Shown: piece by piece, positions 47,253-56,030 of the stretch | Numbering within the stretch: position 1 is the first letter of the stretch | Layout of the letters: every line of letters begins with the position of its first letter | Origin: Pseudomonadota bacterium | Lineage (GTDB): Bacteria; Pseudomonadota; Gammaproteobacteria; Burkholderiales; Rhodocyclaceae | Length of the DNA stretch: 64,000 nt | Direction of reading: 5' to 3' | Assembly: GCA_008501585.1 (NCBI GenBank) | Contig: QQUN01000035.1 | Coordinates: forward strand, 62,001 to 126,000 | The notes under the pieces: generated by a model | What the model was told of the DNA's origin: nothing | Database searches by the model: none | The model's input: only the letters and a program-made list of their open reading frames with translations | Program-made: the position numbers and the translations under genes

Positions 47253-47900
47253 TCAGCTGTTGGGCAATTCGTCGCGGGCAGCACCGAGATGCGCCTCGTC
47301 GGCCCACTGTTCGATCACCCAGCCGGCGGGCGCGTCACGGCGCAGCCAGTTGAGTGCGGCGTTGGGGATCCGGAAGTCACGCGGTGCGGCCAGCGGCCGG
47401 CCGCTGGCGATGCGGTAGATGATGTCGAGCACGCCGCCGTGGGCGACGACCAGGATCTGCTCGCCGGCGTGCCGGCCGACCAGCAGGTCGAGGGCGCTGG
47501 CGATGCGCTGGGCGAATGCGCTCAGGCTTTCGCCGCCGGCCGGCAGCGGGTGGTCGGGGTGGCGTGCCTTGAAGTGCGCGTAGTCGACCGGGTGCCGGGC
47601 CTGCGCTTCGTCGTAGGTGAGTCCCTGGAAGGCGCCGTAGTGGCGTTCGCGCAGGGCGGGCAAGGGCTGGGCGTCGAGGCCGATGCGACGGCCGATGGCG
47701 CGGGCGGTGTCGGCAGCGCGGGACAGGTCGCTGGTGTAGGCGGCATCGAAGCGATGGGCCGCGAGCAGCGCGGCGGTGGCGTCGGCCTGGGCGCGCCCGG
47801 TGGCGTTCAAGGGAATGTCCGTATGGCCTTGCAGGCGGTGCTCGGCGTTCCAGCTCGTTTCGCCGTGCCGGACAAGGCACAGTCGCAGGGTTTGTGTCAT
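47253..47900 (-). CDS. Histidine phosphatase family protein
   Basis: A 215-residue phosphoglycerate-mutase-like phosphatase. The nucleophilic histidine is in LCLVRHGETSWN at the N-terminus. The acid is in LRERHYGAFQGLTYDEAQ near 83, and the second histidine in ILVVAHGGVLDIIYRI near 150. Its closest functional groups are broad-specificity phosphatases and alpha-ribazole phosphatase; no cobalamin genes are nearby, so the substrate is open. It is divergent from the TRAP permease genes. Confidence 0.88.
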   Translation of the reverse strand: MTQTLRLCLVRHGETSWNAEHRLQGHTDIPLNATGRAQADATAALLAAHRFDAAYTSDLSRAADTARAIGRRIGLDAQPLPALRERHYGAFQGLTYDEAQARHPVDYAHFKARHPDHPLPAGGESLSAFAQRIASALDLLVGRHAGEQILVVAHGGVLDIIYRIASGRPLAAPRDFRIPNAALNWLRRDAPAGWVIEQWADEAHLGAARDELPNS

Positions 47901-48043
47901 GTGTTCGTTTGAATCCGTGGACGTCTTAGGCGTTTCCCCTGATATGCCTGAGCGGCCTTAGCCGTGATAATGCGCCGCGTAAAAAGCCGGATGCCGGGAA
48001 TCGGGGTCGGGTCATTCTAAAACGATTCGGGAGGGGACGATCC

Positions 48044-48619
48044 GTGTCCTTATTATTGAAATTCGCTGCGCTGATTGACTGGATCAACACGCGTGTCGGG
48101 CAGTTTACGATCTGGCTGGTGCTGGCGGCATCGGTCATCAGCGCAGGCAACGCATTCAGCCGCTATGGTTTCAGCCTCAGCTCCAACGCGATGCTGGAGG
48201 TGCAGTGGTATCTGTTCGCCGCGGTGTTCACGCTGTGTGCGGGCTACACCTTCCTGCGCAACCAGCATGTGCGTATCGACCTGATCTCCAATCGCTTGTC
48301 GGCCAAGGCCCGCAACTGGGTCGATGTGGTCGGCATCGTGCTGTTCCTGATCCCGGTGGCCGTGATGATCATGTGGATGTCGTGGCCCGGGTTCGTCGAT
48401 TCCTACGTGAACATGGAAGAGTCCTCCAACGCCGGCGGCCTGATTCGCTGGCCGGTACGGCTGCTGATCCCGGTGGGCTTTGGCCTGCTGGCCCTGCAGG
48501 CGGTGTCCGAACTGATCAAGCGTGTCGCGTTCTTGACGGGCCACGGGCCCGATCCGCTGGAAAAGCCGGTGGAGCATGGTGTGGCTGGCGGCGGTGATGC
48601 TCAGGAGGGCACGAAATGA
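48044..48619 (+). CDS. TRAP transporter small permease (DctQ-type)
   Basis: A 191-residue inner-membrane subunit with four hydrophobic helices (for example FTIWLVLAASVISAGNAFSR and VVGIVLFLIPVAVMIMWMSW). The conserved MLEVQWYLFAAVFTLCAGYT is typical of DctQ. It starts with GTG preceded by a purine-rich GGGAGGGGA site. It pairs with the large permease, whose ATG overlaps this stop (ATGA). TRAP systems are sodium-driven importers of organic acids and need a periplasmic DctP protein; none is encoded here. Confidence 0.93.
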   Translation: MSLLLKFAALIDWINTRVGQFTIWLVLAASVISAGNAFSRYGFSLSSNAMLEVQWYLFAAVFTLCAGYTFLRNQHVRIDLISNRLSAKARNWVDVVGIVLFLIPVAVMIMWMSWPGFVDSYVNMEESSNAGGLIRWPVRLLIPVGFGLLALQAVSELIKRVAFLTGHGPDPLEKPVEHGVAGGGDAQEGTK

Positions 48620-50187
48620 CTGAGTTCCTGATCGCCAACATGGCGCCCCTGATGTTCGGCTCGCTGATCATCTTCTTGCTCAGCGGCTTTCCGGTGGCCT
48701 TTGCGCTGGCCGCCAACGGTTTGTTCTTCGGCTTCCTCGGCATCGAGCTCGGGCTGCTGACCCCGGCCCTGCTGCAGGCCCTGCCCGAGCGCGTGCTCGG
48801 CATCATGTCGAACGACACCCTGCTGGCCATCCCGTTCTTCACCTTCATGGGCATCATCCTCGAGCGCTCCGGCATGGCGGAGGATCTGCTCGAATCGGCG
48901 GGGCAACTGTTCGGCCCGATTCGTGGCGGTATCGCCTACGCGGTGATCTTCGTCGGCGCGCTGCTGGCGGCCACCACCGGTGTGGTGGCGGCCTCGGTGA
49001 TCTCGATGGGCCTGATCTCGCTGCCGGTGATGCTGCGCTACGGCTACTCGCGTGAAGTGTCGGCAGGCGTGATCTGCGCCTCCGGCACGCTGGCCCAGAT
49101 CATTCCGCCGTCGCTGGTGCTGATCGTGCTGGCTGACGTGCTGGGTGTGTCGGTGGGCGACGCCTACGCCGGCGCCATCATCCCCTCGCTGATGCTGGTC
49201 GGCCTGCTGGTGCTGTACATCTTCGTGCTGACCATCATCAAGCCGGATGCGGTGCCGGCGCTGCCCAAGGAGGCGCGCACCCTGCAAGGTGCCGCGCTGC
49301 TCAAGCGGGTGCTGGTGGCCATGGTGCCGCCGGTGGTGCTGATCTTCCTGGTGCTGGGCACGATCTTCATCGGTCTGGCCACGCCGACCGAAGGCGGCGC
49401 CATGGGTGCCGTTGGCGCCCTGGTGCTGGCGGGCATCCGCAAGCGCCTGAACTACGAAATGGTGCGCAGTGCGCTGGATACCACCGGCAACCTGGCCACC
49501 TTCGTGATGTTCATCCTGATCGGTTCGACCGTGTTCGCGCTGACCTTCCGTGCGGTCAACGGCGACCTGTGGGTCGAGCACCTGTTCAGCCTGGTGCCGG
49601 GCGGCCAGTGGGGCTTCCTGGTGGTGGTCAGCGCGCTGGTCTTCATCCTGGGCTTCTTCATCGACTTCTTCGAGATCGCCTTCATCCTGCTGCCGCTGTT
49701 TGCGCCGGTGGCCGAGAAGCTGGGCATCGACATGGTGTGGTTCCTGGTGCTGATCGGCATGAACATGCAGACCTCGTTCCTGACGCCGCCCTTCGGCTTC
49801 GCGCTGTTCTACCTGCGCAGCGTGGCGCCATCGACATCGTACGAGGACGCCCAGACAGGCAAGACGATTGCCGGCATCAAGACGATGCAGATCTATCGCG
49901 GCGTGATTGCCTTCATCGCAATCCAGATCTTCGCGCTGGTGATGATTCTGGTGTTCCCGCAGATCGTGACGGGCGGTCTGGAAGAGCACGAGAAGATCGA
50001 CCTCGATTCGGTGGAGATCAACATCCAGCAGGATGCCTACGGCGGCGGTGGCGGCGCGTATGCACCGCCCGCTTTCCCGAGCCTGCAGGACAGCGGCGCG
50101 GGCGAGGAGGCGCCGGCGGCCGAGCCGGACCCGAACGCGGCCTTGATGGACGCGTTGCGCGAGAGCGCTGCCGAAGACAAGAAGTAA
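48616..50187 (+). CDS. TRAP transporter large permease (DctM-type)
   Basis: A 523-residue membrane subunit of the DctM family with about 12 helices. LIIFLLSGFPVAFALAANGL is at the N-terminus, with the IMSNDTLLAIPFFTFMG and SGTLAQIIPPSLVLIVLADV hallmarks. Residues 456-523 form an extra hydrophilic tail with GGGGGAYAPP and many Glu/Ala/Pro, which is not needed for the fold. The gene follows dctQ with a four-base overlap and is closed by a strong terminator. The solute is unknown. Confidence 0.93.
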   Translation: MTEFLIANMAPLMFGSLIIFLLSGFPVAFALAANGLFFGFLGIELGLLTPALLQALPERVLGIMSNDTLLAIPFFTFMGIILERSGMAEDLLESAGQLFGPIRGGIAYAVIFVGALLAATTGVVAASVISMGLISLPVMLRYGYSREVSAGVICASGTLAQIIPPSLVLIVLADVLGVSVGDAYAGAIIPSLMLVGLLVLYIFVLTIIKPDAVPALPKEARTLQGAALLKRVLVAMVPPVVLIFLVLGTIFIGLATPTEGGAMGAVGALVLAGIRKRLNYEMVRSALDTTGNLATFVMFILIGSTVFALTFRAVNGDLWVEHLFSLVPGGQWGFLVVVSALVFILGFFIDFFEIAFILLPLFAPVAEKLGIDMVWFLVLIGMNMQTSFLTPPFGFALFYLRSVAPSTSYEDAQTGKTIAGIKTMQIYRGVIAFIAIQIFALVMILVFPQIVTGGLEEHEKIDLDSVEINIQQDAYGGGGGAYAPPAFPSLQDSGAGEEAPAAEPDPNAALMDALRESAAEDKK

Positions 50188-50210
50188 GTCTGCCCGGTCT
50201 GCAGACGACA

Positions 50211-50242
50211 AAAGGAGGCGCCGCGTGCGCCTCCTTTTTTTT
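50211..50242 (+). terminator. Rho-independent terminator of the TRAP operon
   Basis: A 9-bp stem AGGAGGCGC / GCGCCTCCT with a CGCGT loop, followed directly by eight T. It lies 25 bases after the large permease stop. The next gene (DUF3501) is convergent, so the A-run on the left may also serve the other strand. Confidence 0.93.
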
Positions 50243-50253
50243 GTGCCGCGTGC

Positions 50254-50838
50254 CTACTTCAGGTCAGAGGCCAGCGCGAGCTGGGTTTCCGGGGCAATCT
50301 CGTCGAGCGTGATGCGGTAGGCCGGATGGTCGATGCCCATGCCCAGCGTGGCGCCACCCTTCAGGGCGAGCGCCATCGCATCGCTCAGTTCGAAGCGCAG
50401 AAAGTGCACCGAGGAGGTTTTGGTGTCGTTCTCGCGCTCGAGGTCTTCGTCGGCGATGGCGACAACCGGCGCATGGCCCTCGACCCGAATCCATATCGCG
50501 CGCTCGATGCCGCGCAGGGCCTGCAGCCGGGCGGCGCGTTCCTGCGGGTCGGGGTACTCGATGAGCATGGTGGCCTTGAGGTTGCGACCGTCCGGAATCA
50601 GCGGGTTGTAGACATCCAGCTCATCCTGGATGCCGGTCGCCTCGAAGGTGCGCTCGATACGCAGCATTTCCTGGATCTGGTAGCGGACGGTGGTTTCGTC
50701 CTCGAACAGCAGGGTGACGTTCGGCCCCAGATGCACGGTGCGGCGGCGCTTGTGGGCCATGACTTCCTGCCGGAAGGCGGGGCGGCGCTCGGCGTATTCC
50801 TCCAGCGACCACAGCGCGGAGCGGGTCAGATGCGGCAT
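50254..50838 (-). CDS. DUF3501 family protein
   Basis: A 194-residue soluble protein of the DUF3501 family, unknown function. Recognisable segments are MPHLTRSALWSLEEYAERRP at the start, VHLGPNVTLLFEDETTVRYQ near 40, then IQEMLRIERTF and YNPLIPDGRNLKATMLIEYP. No metal or nucleotide motif is evident. It starts at 50838, 13 bases after the Fe-S protein stop, and the two follow a rubrerythrin gene. That trio recurs in proteobacteria and suggests a shared role in redox or peroxide handling. Confidence 0.85.
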   Translation of the reverse strand: MPHLTRSALWSLEEYAERRPAFRQEVMAHKRRRTVHLGPNVTLLFEDETTVRYQIQEMLRIERTFEATGIQDELDVYNPLIPDGRNLKATMLIEYPDPQERAARLQALRGIERAIWIRVEGHAPVVAIADEDLERENDTKTSSVHFLRFELSDAMALALKGGATLGMGIDHPAYRITLDEIAPETQLALASDLK

Positions 50839-50851
50839 GGGCGGGTCTCCT

Positions 50852-52201
50852 TCAAATGCCGTAGGCGCGCCGCACCAGGCTGATCGGGTGGGCGAGTTCG
50901 GGCGTTTTCTGGTGGTTCTGTTCGATCCCCTGGGCCAGGTGGTGGCCACCCAGCGGGCAGTCGGAGCTGATGAACGCGGGCTCGGCCTCGGCCATCTTGC
51001 GGAACACCGGGCGGCCGATCTTCATCGCCATGGCGTGGAACTCCTTCTTGACGCCAAAGGTGCCCGCGTGTCCGGAGCAGCGCTCGGTGGTGTCGACGTC
51101 GAGCCCCGCAATCTTCTTCAGAAACTCTTCGGTCTTGCGGCCGATGGCCTGCACCCGGCCGTGGCAGGGCACGTGGTAGGCGATCTTGCCGAGCGTGTCC
51201 TTGAAGTCGGTCTTGAGCAGGCCGTCCTTGTGGCGCGCCACCAGGTATTCGAAGGGCTCCCACATGGCGTCGCGCACCGCCAGCACGTCGGCGTCGTCCG
51301 GGAACATGTGCGGCAGCTCTTGCTTGAACATCAGCGTACAGGAGGGCACGCCGGTGAGGATGGCGTAGCCCTCGCGCGCCAGCGCCACCAGTTGCGGAAT
51401 GTTGATGTTCTTGAGGGCCTCGACGCCGTCGAGGTCGCCTTGCTCCAGCTTGGGCATGCCGCAACAGGCTTCCTTGGTGGCGAGGCGCCAGGGGATCTCG
51501 TTGTGGTCGAGAATGGCGATCAGGTCCAGCCCGATGCCCGGTTCGTTGTAATTGATGAAACAGGTCGAGAACAGCACCACCTTGCCGGGGGTGCGGTCGC
51601 CGTCGGTGGCGATGCTCGAGGCCGCCTCGCCGGCGGCGGAGCGGAGCTTGCGCGTGGCAAAGCTGGGCAGCCAGGCCTTGGCGTCGACGCCCAGCGTCTT
51701 TTCCATCACGGCGCGCATGGCCGGCGTGCGATTGACGGCGTTGATCGCCTGCGTGACCACCGGAATGCCGGCAAACAGCCCGGTCTTGTCGGTGGAGGAG
51801 AGCACCGTGTCGCGAAAGCGCGGGCCGGTGCGCTTGCGCTCGACGGCCTTGGCGCGAAGCATCAGGTGCGGGAAATCGAGGTTCCACTCGTGCGGCGGCA
51901 CGTAGGGGCATTTCGACATGTAGCACATGTCGCACAGATAGCACTGGTCGACCACCTCGCCGTAGCGCGCCTTGGGCACGCCGTCGACCTCGCCGGTCGG
52001 GCCTTCATCGACCAGGTCGAACAGCGTCGGGAAGGCGCCGCACAGGCTCACGCAGCGTCGGCAGCCATGGCAGATGTTGAAGACCCGCTCCAGCTCGGCA
52101 TCGAGCGAGGCTTCGTCCCAGAAATCGGCACTTTTCCAGTCGAGCGGGTGGCGCGTGGGGGCGTCGAGACTGCCTTCGCGGACGGTTCCGTTGGGCGGCA
52201 T
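50852..52201 (-). CDS. Fe-S oxidoreductase with two 4Fe-4S clusters and CCG domains (GlpC/HdrD-like)
   Basis: A 449-residue protein. The N-terminal ferredoxin-type part has [11 protein letters not shown] (Cys44-54) and [14 protein letters not shown] (Cys87-98). The C-terminal half has cysteine-rich CCG-type segments: [24 protein letters not shown] with CSGHAGTFG, and [14 protein letters not shown]. In the second repeat the CCG triplet reads CSG. Proteins of this type pass electrons to quinone or a disulfide. The ATG at 52201 is used; the open frame to 52570 overlaps rubrerythrin. It is probably the electron partner of the adjacent rubrerythrin (inference). Confidence 0.88.
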   Translation of the reverse strand: MPPNGTVREGSLDAPTRHPLDWKSADFWDEASLDAELERVFNICHGCRRCVSLCGAFPTLFDLVDEGPTGEVDGVPKARYGEVVDQCYLCDMCYMSKCPYVPPHEWNLDFPHLMLRAKAVERKRTGPRFRDTVLSSTDKTGLFAGIPVVTQAINAVNRTPAMRAVMEKTLGVDAKAWLPSFATRKLRSAAGEAASSIATDGDRTPGKVVLFSTCFINYNEPGIGLDLIAILDHNEIPWRLATKEACCGMPKLEQGDLDGVEALKNINIPQLVALAREGYAILTGVPSCTLMFKQELPHMFPDDADVLAVRDAMWEPFEYLVARHKDGLLKTDFKDTLGKIAYHVPCHGRVQAIGRKTEEFLKKIAGLDVDTTERCSGHAGTFGVKKEFHAMAMKIGRPVFRKMAEAEPAFISSDCPLGGHHLAQGIEQNHQKTPELAHPISLVRRAYGI

Positions 52202-52262
52202 GGGGCACCTCGTGCTGTGGTCGATTGGGAGGCCGCCGGCGGGCGCCGGCGGCAAAGCGCGA

Positions 52263-52688
52263 TCAGGCGTTGGCCTTGACCTCGTCGAGCGTGCGCTGGA
52301 ACTTGTTGGCATGGCTGCGCTCGGCCTTTGCGAGCGTCTCGAACCAGTCGGCGATCTCGTCGAAGCCTTCGTCGCGGGCCTCCTTGGCCATGCCCGGGTA
52401 CATGTCGGTGTACTCATGGGTCTCGCCGGCAATCGCGGCGGCGAGGTTGTCGGTGGTATTGCCGATGGGCAGCCCCGTTGCGGGGTCGCCACAGGCCTCC
52501 AGGTACTCCAGGTGGCCATGGGCGTGGCCGGTTTCACCTTCGGCGGTGGAGCGGAAGACGGCGGCCACATCGTTGTAGCCTTCCACGTCCGCCTTGCTCG
52601 CGAAATACAGGTAGCGACGGTTGGCTTGCGATTCGCCCGCGAACGCCGCCTTCAGGTTGCCCTCGGTCTTGCTTCCCTTGAGTTGCAT
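52263..52688 (-). CDS. Rubrerythrin (diiron, no rubredoxin domain)
   Basis: A 141-residue four-helix diiron protein. The ligand helices are [15 protein letters not shown] near 17, [15 protein letters not shown] near 50, [14 protein letters not shown] near 90 and [12 protein letters not shown] near 122, covering the Glu/His set of rubrerythrin. The C-terminal rubredoxin domain is absent, so electrons must come from another protein; the downstream Fe-S gene is the obvious candidate. Rubrerythrins reduce hydrogen peroxide. The start has GGAGG upstream. First gene of a three-gene operon. Confidence 0.92.
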   Translation of the reverse strand: MQLKGSKTEGNLKAAFAGESQANRRYLYFASKADVEGYNDVAAVFRSTAEGETGHAHGHLEYLEACGDPATGLPIGNTTDNLAAAIAGETHEYTDMYPGMAKEARDEGFDEIADWFETLAKAERSHANKFQRTLDEVKANA

Positions 52689-52890
52689 GGTCGTCCTCCA
52701 AGTTGTCGGTTGTCGCCAAACCGGCGATGCAATGCCGGAAGGTAGTATCAACATAGGCGGCGCGCTGGTGCGGATGAAATTGGAATGACCAATGGTGGGT
52801 ATAGGCGCTTCCTATCGGCTGCATTCGTTCGCCCGCGCCGGTAAACTGCAGCTCTCGCGATCACCATTGCCGACCACAAGGCCTTTCCGC

Positions 52891-55548
52891 ATGAAAACCG
52901 AACACGCGCCAACCATTCACCGGACCGATTACCAAGCCCTGGCGTGGTCGGTCGACACGGTCGACCTGCACTTCGCACTCGACGCCACCGCCACCGAGGT
53001 GCGCAATTGCATGCGTTGTGTGCGCCAGGGGCCGGGGCCGCTGGTGCTCATGGCCGAAGGCGTCGAGCGCGTCTCGCTGACCGTCGACGGCGTGGCGCCG
53101 GCGGCAGGCGCGCTGCGCGAGACCGACACCGGTCTCGAACTCGACCTGCCCGAATCGGCCACCGAGGCGCAGGTCGAGGTGGTGACCCGCCTCGACCCGT
53201 CGGCCAACACCGAGCTGTCAGGCCTCTACCACTCCGGCGGCGGGCTCTACACCCAGTGCGAGGCCGAGGGCTTCCGCCGCATCACCTGCTTCCCCGACCG
53301 GCCGGATGTGATGGCGCGCTTCACCGTCACGCTGGCGGCCGACAAGGCCGCCTTCCCGGTGCTGCTGTCCAACGGCAACCTGGTCGATTCGGGCGATCTG
53401 CCCGATGGCCGCCATTTCGCCAAATGGGAGGACCCCTTCCCCAAGCCCAGCTACCTGTTCGCCCTGGTGGCGGCCGACCTGGTGGTGCTCGAACGCACCG
53501 AGCAAACCCGTTCGGGCCGCGAGGTGCTGCTGCAGGTGTGGGTGGAAGAGGGCAACCTCGATCGCGCCGGCCACGCCATGGACTCGCTGGTGCATTCGAT
53601 GCGCTGGGACGAGACCACCTTCGGCCTTGAACTCGACCTCGACCGCTACATGATCGTGGCGGTGAGCGACTTCAACATGGGGGCGATGGAAAACAAGGGG
53701 CTCAACATCTTCAACGCCAAGTTCGTGCTGGCCAAGCCCGAGACCGCCACCGACGTGGACTACGAGCACATCGAGAGCGTGGTGGCGCACGAGTACTTCC
53801 ACAACTGGACCGGTAACCGCGTGACCTGCCGCGACTGGTTCCAGCTCACACTCAAGGAAGGCCTCACCGTCTTCCGCGACCAGCAGTTCTCGGCCGACAT
53901 GCTCGCCGCGGCGGGTGGCGAGTCGGCGCGCGCGGTCAAGCGCATCGAAGACGTGCGCGTGCTGCGCACCGCCCAGTTTCCGGAAGACGCCGGCCCCATG
54001 GCCCACCCGATCCGCCCGGACGCGTACCAGGCCATCGACAACTTCTACACCGCCACGGTGTACGAGAAGGGCGCCGAGGTCATCCGCATGCTGCACACCC
54101 TGCTCGGCGCCGAGGGCTTCCGCAACGGCATGGACCTGTACTTCAGCTACCACGACGGCCAGGCCGTGACCTGCGACGACTTCGTCGAGGCCATGTCCGA
54201 AGCCAATGGCGTCGATCTCGACCAGTTCATGCGCTGGTACAGCCAGCGCGGCACGCCGCGCCTGCGCGCCGAGGGGCAGTTCGATGCCGCCGCCGGCCAG
54301 TACCGGCTCACGCTTACCCAGTCGCGGCCCGATGGTGACGCGCCGCTGCACATCCCGGTGCTGCTCGGCCTGATCGGGCCGGATGGCGCCGACCTGCCGC
54401 TGACGCTCGCCGGCGAATCGGCACCGGGCGCCAGCACGCGCCTGATCGAACTCACCGACACCACCACCGAGCTGGTCTTCGAAGGCATTGACGCTGAACC
54501 CGTGCCCTCGCTGCTGCGCGGCTTCTCGGCGCCGGTGATCGTTGATCTCGAGGAAGACGACGCCCGTCTGGCCTTCCGCATGGCCCATGACAGCGACCCC
54601 TTCAACCGTTGGGATGCCGCCCAACGCTTCATGGTGCGCACCGTGCTCGCCATGAGCTCGCAGGCCGAACCTGCCGTGCCGCAGGCCTTCGTCGACGCCT
54701 TCGCCGCGCTGCTCGACAACGATGCGCTCGATCCGGCCTACAAGGCCGTGGCGCTGACTCTGCCGGCCGAGGCCTACCTGCTCGAGCAGATGCCCCCCGC
54801 CGACCCGGCCGCACTGCGCCGCGCGCTCATCGCGCTGATGCAGACGCTGGGTGCGCAGCTTGCGCCGCGCTGGCGGGCGTTGGCCGAGGCCATGGTCGTG
54901 CCGGGCGCCTACCGCTACCACCCGGCCGATGCCGGCCGCCGTGCGCTGGCCAACCTCGCGCTGCGCTATCTCGGCGCCGCTGGCGACGACCAAGGCATCG
55001 CCCGCGCGCTGACGCAGGCCACCGGCGGGGCGCACATGACCGACCGCTTCGGCGCGCTGGCCGCGCTGGTGCAGAGTCCGGCGCGCGAGGCGGCAGCGCA
55101 GGCGCTGGCCGACTTCGAACGCCGCTTCGCCAAGGACGCGCTGGTGATGGACAAGTGGTTCGCCATCCAGGCCGGCGCCTGGCGCTGGACCGACACGGCC
55201 GAACCGGCGCTGGCGCGCATCGAGGCGCTCATGACACACCCGGCCTTCAGCCTGGGTAACCCGAACAAGATCTACGCACTCTTCGGCGCCTACTTCCGCG
55301 CCAACCCGGCCGAGTTCCACCGCGTGGATGGCGCGGGCTACCGCTTCTGGGCGGATCGCATCCGCGACCTCAACCGCCGCAACCCGCAGGTGGCTTCGCG
55401 CATGGCGCGGGTGCTGGAGAGCTGGCGCCGCTTCACCCCCGAACTGCAGGCCGTCGCACAGCCGCAGATCGAGGCGCTGGTGGCCGACGAGGGATTGTCG
55501 CCCGATGTGCGCGAGGTGCTGGAAAAGGCGCTCGGCGCGACGGGTTGA
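52891..55548 (+). CDS. pepN: Aminopeptidase N
   Basis: An 885-residue M1 zinc aminopeptidase. The exopeptidase motif is VSDFNMGAMENKGLNIFN near 260-277 (GAMEN). The zinc site is VVAHEYFHNWTGNRVT near 295 (HEXXH), with the third ligand in LKEGLTVFRD about 18 residues on. DNFYTATVYEKGAEVIRMLH carries the catalytic tyrosine. The length matches E. coli-type PepN. The ATG at 52891 is used; 33 codons of upstream open frame are not family-like. It is divergent from the rubrerythrin operon. Confidence 0.97.
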   Translation: MKTEHAPTIHRTDYQALAWSVDTVDLHFALDATATEVRNCMRCVRQGPGPLVLMAEGVERVSLTVDGVAPAAGALRETDTGLELDLPESATEAQVEVVTRLDPSANTELSGLYHSGGGLYTQCEAEGFRRITCFPDRPDVMARFTVTLAADKAAFPVLLSNGNLVDSGDLPDGRHFAKWEDPFPKPSYLFALVAADLVVLERTEQTRSGREVLLQVWVEEGNLDRAGHAMDSLVHSMRWDETTFGLELDLDRYMIVAVSDFNMGAMENKGLNIFNAKFVLAKPETATDVDYEHIESVVAHEYFHNWTGNRVTCRDWFQLTLKEGLTVFRDQQFSADMLAAAGGESARAVKRIEDVRVLRTAQFPEDAGPMAHPIRPDAYQAIDNFYTATVYEKGAEVIRMLHTLLGAEGFRNGMDLYFSYHDGQAVTCDDFVEAMSEANGVDLDQFMRWYSQRGTPRLRAEGQFDAAAGQYRLTLTQSRPDGDAPLHIPVLLGLIGPDGADLPLTLAGESAPGASTRLIELTDTTTELVFEGIDAEPVPSLLRGFSAPVIVDLEEDDARLAFRMAHDSDPFNRWDAAQRFMVRTVLAMSSQAEPAVPQAFVDAFAALLDNDALDPAYKAVALTLPAEAYLLEQMPPADPAALRRALIALMQTLGAQLAPRWRALAEAMVVPGAYRYHPADAGRRALANLALRYLGAAGDDQGIARALTQATGGAHMTDRFGALAALVQSPAREAAAQALADFERRFAKDALVMDKWFAIQAGAWRWTDTAEPALARIEALMTHPAFSLGNPNKIYALFGAYFRANPAEFHRVDGAGYRFWADRIRDLNRRNPQVASRMARVLESWRRFTPELQAVAQPQIEALVADEGLSPDVREVLEKALGATG

Positions 55549-55570
55549 GCGTCGCCGCGCGCGGCTTGGC

Positions 55571-56029
55571 TCAAGCGCTGTTGCGTTCGAAAACCAGGAG
55601 CGTGGAGGTGGCCGAGGCATGCAGCCGCCCCGTGGCATCCACGAGGCGGGCCTCGGCAAACGCCGTTCGCCGGCCCATGCTCAGCACCTTGCCTTCGGCC
55701 CGCAACGGCCCGGTGTGCCGGGTGATGGCCTTGTGATAGGCCACCTTCAGCTCCAGCGTCGTGTAAGCCTGCTGTGCGCTCAGCCGGGAGTGCACCGCGC
55801 AGCCGCAGGCGGAATCGAGCAGGGTGGCGGCATAGCCGCCGTGCACCGTGCCGATCGGGTTGTAGGCATGCTCGCCGGGCGTGCCGGCGAACACGGCGCT
55901 GCCCGGGCCGGCTTCGACCAGGTCGAAATCCAGCGAGACCAGGATGCCCGGCTTGCGCCCCGAGGCCATCAGCGCATGCAGTTGCGCCAGCCCGTCCAGG
56001 CCGGCCGCCATGTCTTCGACAAGACTCAT
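55571..56029 (-). CDS. PaaI-family hotdog thioesterase
   Basis: A 152-residue single-hotdog acyl-CoA thioesterase. The signature is HAYNPIGTVHGGYAATLLDS near 65-85, in which the HGG and the following Asp build the active site, with ELKVAYHKAITRHTGPLRAE later. Start at 56029. It is one base from the thiolase stop upstream on the same strand, so thiolase, thioesterase and SDR probably form one operon. The substrate is likely an acyl- or aromatic-CoA. Confidence 0.9.
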   Translation of the reverse strand: MSLVEDMAAGLDGLAQLHALMASGRKPGILVSLDFDLVEAGPGSAVFAGTPGEHAYNPIGTVHGGYAATLLDSACGCAVHSRLSAQQAYTTLELKVAYHKAITRHTGPLRAEGKVLSMGRRTAFAEARLVDATGRLHASATSTLLVFERNSA

Positions 56030-56030
56030 T

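Noticed and set aside
53218-55659. 813-residue minus-strand frame
   Set aside because: Antisense to pepN, which has GAMEN and HEXXH motifs.
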